Assembly (NCBI GenBank): GCA_963662155.1
Contig: OY759264.1
Coordinates: 10,865,931-10,929,930, forward strand
Length of the DNA: 64,000 nt
Direction of reading: 5' to 3'
Origin: Lamellibrachia columna
Taxonomy: Eukaryota; Annelida; Polychaeta; Sabellida; Siboglinidae
The notes beneath the pieces are model-generated. The model worked only from the letters and a program-made list of their open reading frames with translations, did no database searches and had not been told where the DNA came from. The position numbers and the translations under genes were made by a program. How positions within the stretch are numbered: position 1 is the stretch's first letter; each line of letters starts with the position of its first letter. Positions 1-11,700 of this stretch are shown in pieces.

Positions 1-1030
1 CACTCGCCCAGATCTACCACGTTCTTTTTAAAATCCATATTTTTGACTTGAAATTCTGTATAAATCCATTAATTGGTATCTTTGATGGTTGGCCAAAGCA
101 CATATTCGTAAAAAAACATTAATCAAGTTGGTAGATAATGAAGAAATGATTTTCTTTTAATCACAACTATTGAGATTGACTTACTGAATGTTTCGACTAG
201 CTAGAAAATCGTTTCTTCAAACCACATATTGTTTACGTTGCTGGATGCAGCGTATTGGTTTGTATATTGATACATTTCTGAATCGTCTTTTAGAAATGGC
301 AACAAAATTGATAAAGTGTAAACATTGATTGATCTTTTTTTAAATGACATGACAAGTAATGTCACCTATTGGATTAGTTACTGCTACTTTTCTGCATAAG
401 TCATGCTATTTTTAGTACAGGCAAATAAAGACTACTGTGTTAGATTGGATTGCCTGCCAATCCATGGAGAAGGACGGGCCCCTTTTGTGGTCGTTTGTTT
501 GTTTAGTTATTCTTCTGTTTATTTATTGTTTTTCACTAATTTGGTAGCATGTGTTTGCTTTTTTTTAAGTTTTCCATTACGTTTTAGACTTCAATTTGTC
601 TTTATTTTGCATTGTTACTTAAGGGCTTTGTAAATATAGCAAATATCCAATAATAAAAAAAATGCATAGAATTCACACCACCCACCCACCCACCCACCTA
701 CACCCACCCACCTACACCCCTATCCAATCACAAAAACTTGCCAATGCAGTGAATGGAAAGCCGATTATTACAGCATTTCAACTTGGTAGAAAACTATAAA
801 AACTTTTCAATTTGTGTAATCCAAGTGGACCCTTCACCCACCCACCCACATTTTTGGATTATGGATTTTTTTATTTACAAAGCCCCTAATTACATTATTT
901 TCTGTTTGGGTTTGAGTTGAATTTGTTAGAATTGTTGTGTTAGTGGTGTCGGTGGTGTTGCATGTTGGTGATGACACTAGCTGTCATATGATGTTGGTAG
1001 AGCATGGTGACTCGCTGACGTCGCATCCAG
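1..1030 (+). other. Upstream intron or 5' flank of the KY-like gene
   Basis: No coding exon recognised. A CCCA/CCTACA simple repeat lies at about 676-720, with a short echo near 834-850. The gene's first exons must lie to the left, because the first exon seen enters in phase 1. Confidence 0.4.
676..720. repeat. CCCA/CCTACA simple repeat
   Basis: ACCCACCCACCCACC followed by TACACCCACCCACCTACAC, pyrimidine/A only, left of the first KY exon seen. Confidence 0.85.
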
Positions 1031-1078
1031 GTGACGCGGCCGACAGGACAGCTACTGGTGCTCAGAGGACCAAACCAG
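1031..1078 (+). CDS. KY: Tentative KY cassette exon a (16 codons)
   Basis: Phase 1-1 open stretch after a CCAG acceptor, encoding DAADRTATGAQRTKP and ending CCAG then GCATGT. The acceptor tract is weak. A longer version from 944 (45 codons, also phase 1-1) is possible. The main support is that it ends in the same CAG/GCATG context and phase as the next three exons. Confidence 0.35.
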
Positions 1079-4000
1079 GCATGTCACCTTTATGTCATGA
1101 TGACACCGACATTAATCTCGACCACTCCCGTCTGTCATATACAACATGCATGCCAACCATGATTGGTGCCACTTGTAAGACAGAAATCCATAAGACCTGC
1201 AAACAAACCCATATCACATCTGTGTTCACTGGTTTGCTGTGCATGCTCAAAAGGAGCTCGCCACGCATAGCTGACTGTCTGCAGCTAAAATGTTTATGAG
1301 AGTTGCTGTTTCGACATTTTTAACTGATTATCATGCCATTTGACAAACATGGGCCATATCCCGTAATTCAAGTCTTTCAAAATGCACAAAACCACAATGA
1401 ATGCCTCCTATTCTCGTAAGCCCGTCAAAATTAGGAAAATCCATAAGAGTTAGTGTTAGACTAAGGTTTGGTACCAATGTTACTATATTATAAGGAATGC
1501 ATGTGTTAACAATATTTTACATTTAGGATTTCAGATGGCTATGAAAACCAATTTTTTTTTTAGATAACAACTGACCAATCATTGATAAAGCTATTCATGA
1601 CCCAAGAACCCCAAAAACATTTCTTACATTATTTACTGTTGCTGTAAGTAGTATTAGTATGTGCCTGTTCCACCCTGGGTGTCAGGCTACAGGATGTGAC
1701 ATCATCAGTCACATGACTAGGTGGTGTCGCCATCCAGTCAAGATATCTTGAGATAGAATATGTATATACTGTGCTACAGCTGTGTGAATGCCGGTGCTTG
1801 CAGATGTTTGTATTTGTACAGTTTGTTTGTGTACATTTTGTATGTCCCGCATTCTGTGTGCGTGTATGTGCATGTATGTTGTACTTTTTAATCTTCTGTT
1901 TCTGGTCTTCGTGCCAATAATCCAGTGTTCTCCACTGAATTTTTTTATTATATATTAAATTATGATGTCTGCCAAGCAGTGTGACTTACACCGGTATTCT
2001 CATCATAGTCATAGTCTGACAGAAAGAAATTTAGAATGAGAACCCTGAATTTTTAAATGACCTTCAACATTTTTCACATAGCACAGATATTGTACTGCTA
2101 TGCTAAATTTTTTCACATGCCATGCTACGTGATAATCCTTTTTTGTGGAGAACACTGATCATCTACAGTAATTTGTAAGAAAATGTGTTGGTTGTATATA
2201 TTGGCGTAGTCTTGTTGGGTTTACATGAGGCGATATCGTCACCTCGACAAGATGATGTCATCGCATGTGACCAGATGGCTGCCTGATTGTCCCTTGTAAA
2301 ATTTGCCTTGCCCAGACTCATCACGAAGCACTGGCACATACGATATGAAACAGCCTTGGGCCCTTGACCTCTTCTAATGATGTCACAATCGCCTCGTCGT
2401 GGTGATGATATCGCCTTGTATAGACCGAGCTTTAGCTATAAACTCAGCTTTGCAAATGTTTACTCATTTTGTATATAATTTACATAAATATGCATGCTGT
2501 GTATTACTTTTCACAAAGCAAATATGTATGAGTGGTTATACATGCTCACGTGTACGCCTTGTACAACGGGTTGTCATTGTGTATGCGTCTGTGTACATGT
2601 GTGCATGCAGTGTACAGTTGTAGCATGTATGTGTCGTACAGCGTCTATGTTTGTCATGTTTCAGAAGTTCCACAGAAACCGCCCGTAGAGCTTGTCTATG
2701 TGTCGGGGCGCGCTTCTCCAAAGCCAGCGCAAAAATCTTCAGGCATGCTTTGCTTTCTCTACTTCTTGTGCAGCTTTGTATTATTTCCCCTTTTGTGTTA
2801 ATATTCTTTTGCTGTCATTTGTGTTTATGCAAAGCCACATTTACCTGCATGTATATTGCTTGTTGCCCGCTAAAATATTATCTTCATTTTGTCTGATGAA
2901 CTGTGACTTTGCCAGCAAGCCGTGTTGGCGTGTCAAACTGACACCTCGGCAGCAAGCCTTGCAGACATGTGTTAAAGTGTATAAGCTTTGCAAATTGTTG
3001 TTGGGGTTAAAAAAAATTATGTTTATTCCAGATGTAACAGTTTAGAGCTAAAAGCATGCCAATGGTATCACAGCATTAGCATGTCCATTTTAAGCTGAAT
3101 TTTATATAATTATGTTTAAGACAGTAATCCATTGGAAGGTAGGAACAAAACTGGAATTTACAAATTATTATGAGCACAGTTAACAGAAGTTTGGATAATG
3201 AATCATGATTGTTGGATACAGAGATTTATGAATTTTGCTCAATACTATGTAACACCATAAACCAAGCTAGTAGAAATAATGACCGCCACTATTATCTGAA
3301 AAATGGGGACTTAATTTTGTATGCAATCTGCAATGCTGCTGGTTCGTCGTGTTCTGCTGTTTGCTTGTCTGGACTGTTTGAAATAGAAGCATGGTGTATA
3401 TCAATGCAACCTTGAAAGATCCTTCCTCAATTTGATTTTTTCACCTGTCTCGTTTCAAAATCATTTCACGAAAATTCAAATCTATCTAGCATCGACTGCG
3501 ACATGCTAGCTTGTTTGTACAAATTTGCTGTTTAGTTTAGGCAGAATCATCGGACAAACTATTTAAATTATAAAAATTCAGCAAAAGTGGTCCGGCTGTA
3601 TATACTATGACATAAGGCTGTTTACGCTTTCGCAAGTTGCCCGATCTAATGAACAAAGTCGGTTCTTTTGATGATTTTAACACAAGTATGCACTATTTTA
3701 TTAAACCGCCTGCGCATATTACTTAGACCATTCACACAGATTTGAACCTGATCGAACCTGATTTGCAATGGGCCAAATCAATCGAGGAAGGAGTTTGGAG
3801 TCGCCCTCTGTGGTAGTTGAGTAGTTGTGTTGCATGTGTGTAAACCATTGTCTGTTTGTACCTCCAGACGAGGAGAGTGAAGGGAAGAAGTTGTCTCCGA
3901 TAGAAATTGTTTATGTCTCAACTGGCCGTTCGCCCAAGTCTCCACGCAAAGAAGCAGGCATGCATGCGTTTTCTCTTCGTTACATTACAGGGTTATTGCG

Positions 4001-5680
4001 TCCTGTTTTTGAGAACACCCCCCATGCTGTTAAGTTTTTTGGCAATCGGGGACCGAATTTATTAAATATTTGTGCAGTTATGAATATTGTTGTAGTCTCA
4101 ACCATTTACATTTGAATAACATACAAAATACATAGTTTTTTGTGAAGATATTTCTCTGTCTTTGTGTCATGAAAACTAAAATACAGCTGCACTTTTGAAG
4201 ATGAAAGTTAATGAGACACCTCTGAGAGAATTTACCCTGCCCAAAATTCAGGGCGTGCTACATTAAGTATGTGAAGCAATGTAATAGTTAGTGAGTTGGA
4301 CATTTATTTCTGTATTTTGATTTACAATTTCCTTATGTGGTGCCAAGGTGTATGTATAATGAATATAGATAATCTGATTTTTGTGGACCATTTGGGTTGC
4401 AAGTAATAACCAACATGGGCCATGGATGTAGAACATCTTGTCTGTGTAATTTTATAATTTCTTGCAGGGTATTGACCATGTTAACAGGCATTTCTTGCAG
4501 TTTTCACTTAAGAGTTACAATACACGGCATTGAAGACTGTCGTCATTTGCCTGTGAACTAGACAGTGGTTTATAGTTGTATTTTGAGAATTGTTATTAAT
4601 GTGTAAAACATTGAATGCTTTTTTGAAAAAAATCTTGTACCCAAGCTTGACGAACATGTTCTCTTATTTTATAGCACGTTACCTTGGAAAAAATAGGATG
4701 TATACTCATTAAGAAAAAAACACAAGGTCAAATGGTATGGTAGACTGCAAAAATGAATATAGATTTTCTCTTAAACATTACTATTAATGAACTACACCAC
4801 TTCGACAACCATCGGCTGCCTTCTTAAAAAAATTAATTCTGGGATGAATTAGACAAAACGTTGTGGTGAAAAAATCTATTTTAATTTATTCTTTCAACTT
4901 AGTGAAAATTTTACCAACACTGCAAGAATTGTCTGTCAATAACGTGCTGGGGGGAATTGTAAAACTTCAGACTTTTTACACGTTGATCATGTGTGTGTCA
5001 GCTAACAGCATGCAGTGTGTGAGTTGTGATTTCCTTACACAGGTGACTTTCCACCCCCGCCCCCACCCCCTGTGTCTGACGAGAGGGTGCAGGAGTCTAC
5101 CACTGAAGAGACAGGCATGAGTCTAGCTTGTATTCTCCGTGTTGTTAACTCACGTTTTGTAGGGACAAACTAAGGCCAAATACAAAAATCTTTGTTTCTC
5201 ATCAGAACTTCTTCTAAAAGTAAACGAGGGATGACGTTTTTTAGTATGCTAATTGATGGAGGTGTTACGACTATCAAAGGGACTATTCTCAATCAACAGC
5301 TTCAGAAGTGTACCCAGTGTATTTTTTATCTCTCTGCAGAAATGTACAAAAAAGGTGCCCATCGGCATGATTCTGATCTTGCTTAAGTGGTATATGATAT
5401 ATATATATATATATATTATGATAATATGGCTCGAAAAAAAACGTATTTAGAAGAAAAAATGAATAAAAAGTTTTGCAGCACACATTTCAAATGCATTCTA
5501 ATGAGAAACCAAGAATTTTCTATGACACCTCAAGGAACGACCAAAGAAACTGGCCCAGGCAGACATAATTAGGACATGTTATTCTCGTTTCAGTTATTTA
5601 TTGTGCTTGCAGTATGGAGATGTTTCGTTCCATTAATTTTATATATTTTTTAATGATTTTAGCTACGTGGCTCTGGAGTG

Positions 5681-5734
<54 letters not shown>

Positions 5735-8700
5735 CAGCAATATATACAAATATTGCAGTCTGCTCTCTTAACTGGAATGGAAATAATGGACTGGAATTTA
5801 TGCAAATATTACAGAACTCGGAGGAGCCATGTAGTCCATGTCATTACAAGATACAAATAATTAACAGAACAAACTATTTTACATACCATAAGCACTATTT
5901 GGAGTAATAAATTACTGAAATGTGAATGATACAGTCTGCTGTTTAGTCTGTCCGTTGTGTAGGCTAGGCTGATGATCGTTCGTCTGCTAACTAACTCGTG
6001 TCTCTTGCTTTCTGTGCAGCTTTATAGAACATACACTTGTGTATGGGATCACAGAGCACTTGGTGTTGGCTTTACTGTCAATAATGTGTCTTTCTACATA
6101 GTTCACTGCTTAAAATATAGATTACTGAATGGCATCAGACAAAACTGCAATGCACAAATTATTATTTTATTCTGCTATTGAAACAAGTATGGAGAGAATT
6201 TTTTTTTAACTTATTTCATCATTTATATTATGAATTTTTTCGTGGAAACAGACACTATGTTTTTGGTGTGCACCTAAATTAATTTCAGACATCCGCTTAT
6301 GTACTTTTATGTTTTTGATTGTTAGACAGTGTGGTACCATCTAGTGAACATCAGTGGTACCACCTAGTGAACATCAGCGATACATTGTAACCTCAATAAT
6401 GTCTACATATTTACGATTACAATATTTCAAACCTTTTCGTTGTCCATGAAACCAAACAATTGTTGGTGTTCATTATTACAATAATCTATTAATTAGACTT
6501 CAGAATATTGTGATTTATTTGCATCAAAATATGAAATAAATTGTAAGTTTGCTAACATAAAATAAAAAAAATCTTATCTTTCTTTTGTATTTGATACTAT
6601 ACAGTAATGTACTGTTTTGAATCATATTTTTTGCATCATGAGAAACTTAAAATGGCATGCTAGGTAACAAGGTAGTAATGTGCATTTTATTTAAATTTTC
6701 CTGGCTTTTAGTTAGGCAGAATTGGACTTCACTTTTAGTAATGTTTTGTCATAACTAGATACGTATAATTGAATTGACATAAGACTCCTTATAGAATAAC
6801 ACTTATGCTGCGATATCATTGGTGGTGGTTGCAATGTATTGATATACTCCGGCAAGTTAATCTATAAGTTGAATGGACTTATCATATAGTTTAAATTGCA
6901 TGTCTACATGTTGTGCACCTCCCAGTTTTATAGTGGCAATTCTGCAGAATGTTGCTAATCTGCTGGATCGTTATACAGAGGTCAGCATTTATGTTGTATT
7001 GTATGCACAATGAAAACTGCTTTGTGGAGGTACATTCACGTGAAACCCATTTGAACAAACTCCAATACTTTTACGCTTGGACAAATTACCATTGACCATT
7101 TTCTTTATAGAGTCACGAGGATTCCCTGCCCCACCACGCCAGTCGGAGAGCACCGAGTTCACTCGATCACCACCAGGGGGTCGCCGTGACGATGAGCAAC
7201 AGATTCACCCGGTCCCTGTGGTCGTACAACGAACCACTCAACAGCAGCAGCAGCCATCTTATGGTGCTGGAGCTCCATATGACCAACAACAAGAACAAAG
7301 ACAAGGTATGTTTCAAATTGGGAACAGTTCTCTCACTGTCTCATTTTTATTTGGTAATAACTAATCATTTCCTTTTTAAAGGTACATAAAGGTACAAAGT
7401 CTGATTGTTTTGTATCATATAATGTTTTATCATAGCCATATTATCTATGGTTCACTGGGGGTGAACTATAGATCAGTATCACATTACTGTTCACCCCCTT
7501 TCCAACGCACTATTACTAATAATTACTCATGTTGAATACGGTATTGTATTCTATTTTTACTATTGCGGAATTTGAAGTGTTTGTTGGAAATAAAATGTTG
7601 GTTGATTTATTAATTGATAAAACCATATTATGCAGTATTAAAACTATCCTATTATCTTGTCCTCCCAAATGTGTTACTGAACCACCATTTAAAAAGTATT
7701 TAAATCTGTGGTTCTTTAAAACAATTTGTGCAGTCAAGATGTTAGACCAGTTATAGCTTATACTATGTTAAGTGTTTTTACATAAAAACTATCAGATTTT
7801 GTACAATTAAAGACATTTTATTACAATCTTCTACATCTGGCAGAGCTGCCAGTTGAATATGATTTTAGATTTCAAAAATTTACCGTATCATATATATATA
7901 TATATATATATTGATGTGAACACTACAGGAAGTATAGTAAGCCTGAAGTGTTAGCTCAGTGGAGCTTTCAAGTCAGCATTAGTCTGAACTGCCCTTTGGT
8001 GTCACGTGAGTGTGACAACAGTGTGTTGATGGTTGTCACGTCACAACAGTTCCACGAAAACGGGAGGTTGTAATTAAAGACTGAAAGATAGCTATACTTC
8101 CTTTAGGCCAGTAACAACATACATGCTAGTAACATTTGTTGTTTACAGTTCCCGTGCCCGTCTACCACGAGAAATACCCATTCGGGAACACTGACAGCTC
8201 AGGTACTGCTCCGTTTGAGATGCGAGAAAACATTGAACCGGAGACAGAGTATCGTCCCCATCCCCAGAAGGTGTACAGTTCGTCAATCACCATCCAAGCG
8301 CCAGCGTCGTTCAAGCCAGTGCCGATACAGCAACAGACAGAGGCCCCAAAACCAGAGCCACTGACGGTGCCACCAAAACCGTTCAAAGACACTCAGATCT
8401 TCCAGAACGTCGATATCCATGCCGTCGAGGTTGGTGTTGACGAAGGGGCATAGGGTTAATAAAGTTAATGGTTAAAATGTTATGGATCTTTAAGCGTTTT
8501 TGCAGAATACATCACTCATAGCACGTTTTATTCTACACAATCTTTCATGTTCAATTTATTCCACCCTAGCTTCGTCCACTGTTTGATGATGACTGTCCAT
8601 CTTCTTTGCGGCTTTCCTAGTGTTCATTTATGTTAAGGATATGTATGTTTAATTAAAAACACTAAGTCTACATAGGTTTAATTGCATAGCATAATATTGA

Positions 8701-11700
8701 CATCGTTATGTCAATGTAACATTGTTTTTAACAAGATTGCCATTTAACGCTGCAGCAACAAGTCACAGATAACAAGAGGACATTGTCTTACTGAGGGTCA
8801 CACAATGTTTTATCTACGTGTGGCCTGCTGGTATTTCACAGTCGGTAGATAATTTGTTCCGTTCATGTATTATTTGTTGTTGTGCACTACAGGTGTCTAA
8901 GGAAACCCACAAGAACTTCCGTGACCTTGTCTGGCATCTCATCTACGCCCGAGACATCACAAATGAACTGGAGAAGGCCAGGTAGCAATATATATAAAAT
9001 TTTATTTTAAATTAAGAAAACTTTTTGTACTGTATTACACAGTATAACCCTGAAATTATACTAGTGTACTATAAAGTAACTGGACATAATGTTCTGCCTT
9101 CATGGTGAACAAATATTTGCTAGTGGGGAATCGGTGGATCATTACTGTGGAAATACCCATCACATTTCAAAAAAATCTAACGGATTTCCACTGAGACAAG
9201 TGAAATAATAGTTTTTAAGGGAGGATTGGCAAAAATATGACATTGGGGATTGGTTAGTGCTGCATGATAATTTGTGACATGGACATGTAATTCAGTATTT
9301 TGCATCATGTTATGAGGGGTAAAAATCAACTGATGCCACCCTAGTGACCCCAACCACCTTAAAACACTTATTGGATGTGAGCGTCTGAATCTGTGTCATC
9401 AGGCATCGTCCAGTAACAACTTCTGTCTGTTCTACTTACAGAGCCATCTTCCTGTGGCTGTGCTCAAAGGACCTTGAGAAGATAGAGTTTGAGAACGTTG
9501 CAAAGGACTCGCCCGAAGAGATCCTCATGAACCTGAAGAATGGTCAGACCACCTACGCTGTTGTCTTTGAGATCCTCTGCAGGTGAGTAGCGACAGACGA
9601 TTGCAAGGTCGTGTAGTGACAGACCATGGTAGGATCATGTAGCAACAGACGGTGGCAGGATCGTATAGCGACAGACCATGGCAGTAACTGCACAAATTGT
9701 ATTCATGAAAATGTTCATCAACTTGAGACAATACTATAACGTAGAATTAAATTTTATTACAACTATAAAGTTTACTCACTATGACGTATTGGCAACTGCC
9801 GGTTGCCTTCTTTAGGAACGTAATTCTGGAGTGACTTAGTTCTTCTGTCCCCAGATGGCAGGGCAAGCAGGCTATCCCATATGTGCCAAGATGTTGTATT
9901 GAGTCAACTTTATAGTTGTGATAAAATTTAATTCTACATTATACACATTGTATTTTTGTAAATTTCCATTGGTTTAATTCAATGTACTAATTTGATCAGA
10001 TACTTTGTAAAGTGCTGCAAACTGTTTGGATGTGGTGCTATACAAATTAAATATAACTAATATTATTATTGTTGTTACATTGCAGTTATGCTGGCCTGCA
10101 CTGCAAGACAATCAGTGGGTACGCGAAGGGTGCCGAGTACAAGCCGGGCATGAAGTTTGCTGGAGAGCAGGGGCAGCACTCATGGAATGCGGTGCTCGTC
10201 AATGGCGCATGGCGACTCGTCGACTGCCACTGGGCGGCGCGACGACTTGTCGGCAAGAAAGTGTCGGCAGAGAACGTGCGCTATGAGTTGGACGAGTATT
10301 ACTTCATGCCCGACCCGCACCAACTCATATTCACACACTTCCCCGACGAGTCCAGTTGGCAGTTGTTGAGTCCGGCCATAACGCTTGCTGACTTCGAGAA
10401 TCTTGTGCCGGTCAAGTCGGCGTTTTTCAAGTACGGCTTACAGATCCTGAGTCATCGCGAGGCTGTTATACGCACCGCACACGAGGTGACGATCCGCATC
10501 GCGTGCCCGATGACGAAGTCGAACATGCTCGCGTTCACGTTCACCATCGCGCTGGATGACGGCACTGAAGAGTACCAAGGCGTCAAGTTGAACCGCTTCG
10601 GCATGCAGGAGATGGTGGACAACATCTCGTTCTTCACAATCCGCCCGCCCAAGTGTGACTCCTACCGACTGATCATCTACGCGAAGGACACAAGCGACAA
10701 ATCGAAGGAGGGTGTCTATGGAGGGGTGTGTGAGTATGAGCTAATTCGGGAAGGTGCCCCGACCGCTCCGCAACCGTTCCCGCCATGCGTGCACACAAGC
10801 TGGGGTATTGGCGACAGTGCTCACAAGTACGACGTGACACCGCTGCAGAAGGGCGCTATATTCAGCACTGTCGGCGGGCAGGCAGAGGTGAGGTTCCGTA
10901 TCACAAAGGAACTGCGCTTCACGGCAAAACTCAAGACGAACGAGCTCGACGAGAAGGCACTACAAGGTTACGTGATGCACCGCATCGTCAACGATGTCGC
11001 CGTGTTCACAGTGAGCGCACCGAAATCAGGCGAATACGGGCTGGAGATCTACACAAATGACCCCCAGATCGACGGCAACTCGCTCTACCACACCTACCAG
11101 TATTTGATCATCTGCGGTGACGCCCTAGAGCAGGTCGAACAGCTACCCATGCTACCCCCTGGATATCTCGGTCCGCAGCCGACCTTTGCGAAACTCGGAC
11201 TCGCGTGCACGAGTCACACTGACCCGTACATCCAGACTGACAACGGCAGTATCAATGTGGCATTCGACACAACGCAGCAGCCGCTCCGCATGACGTCACA
11301 GCTGATCTATGTGTCGTCTGGTCGCAACGATGACCTGTCCGACTACATCATGCAACAGGGCAAGGACACGACCGTCGCGTTCATGCTGCGATTGCCCAAT
11401 CAGGGACTGTACAAGCTGCAAGTGTTTGCCCTGCCGTACACCGATACAAGCGAGTCCTTGCCCGGGGTCTTCAACTACCTGATCCGCTGCACTGGCACCC
11501 AGCCGTCCCCCCAGACCTTCCCTAAGCAGTACGGTCAGTGGAAGGAGGGCTGTTACCTGTATGAACCCATCGATGCCCGTATCAACCCCGGCGCACAGCC
11601 AACCATTGCTGTCAAGCTCGATGTACCAAAGGCCAACTCGGTTGCCGTCGTCATCGGTGAGGATTGGACGCAGCTGGAGAGAAAGCCGCCATCGGAATCG

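Larger units (their letters stand above)
2743..5042 (+). other. KY introns either side of exon c
   Basis: Nothing coding apart from the exon at 3868-3957. A MITE copy occupies 3420-3792. The remainder is AT-rich with no recognisable element. Confidence 0.4.

Noticed and set aside
937..1299. 120-codon frame starting at 937
   Set aside because: No ATG at the start and no family resemblance. Only the 48-nt stretch at 1031-1078 (or 944-1078) is kept as a tentative exon.
4468..4487. Stretch between TTTCTTGCAG and CAG/GCATTT that mimics the cassette exons
   Set aside because: In phase 1 it contains a stop, so it cannot be a coding cassette.
5192..5572. Possible extra KY exons after acceptors at about 5205 and 5340
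   Set aside because: They meet stops or lack a donor in phase 1. A 15-nt micro-exon at 5341 is conceivable but unsupported.
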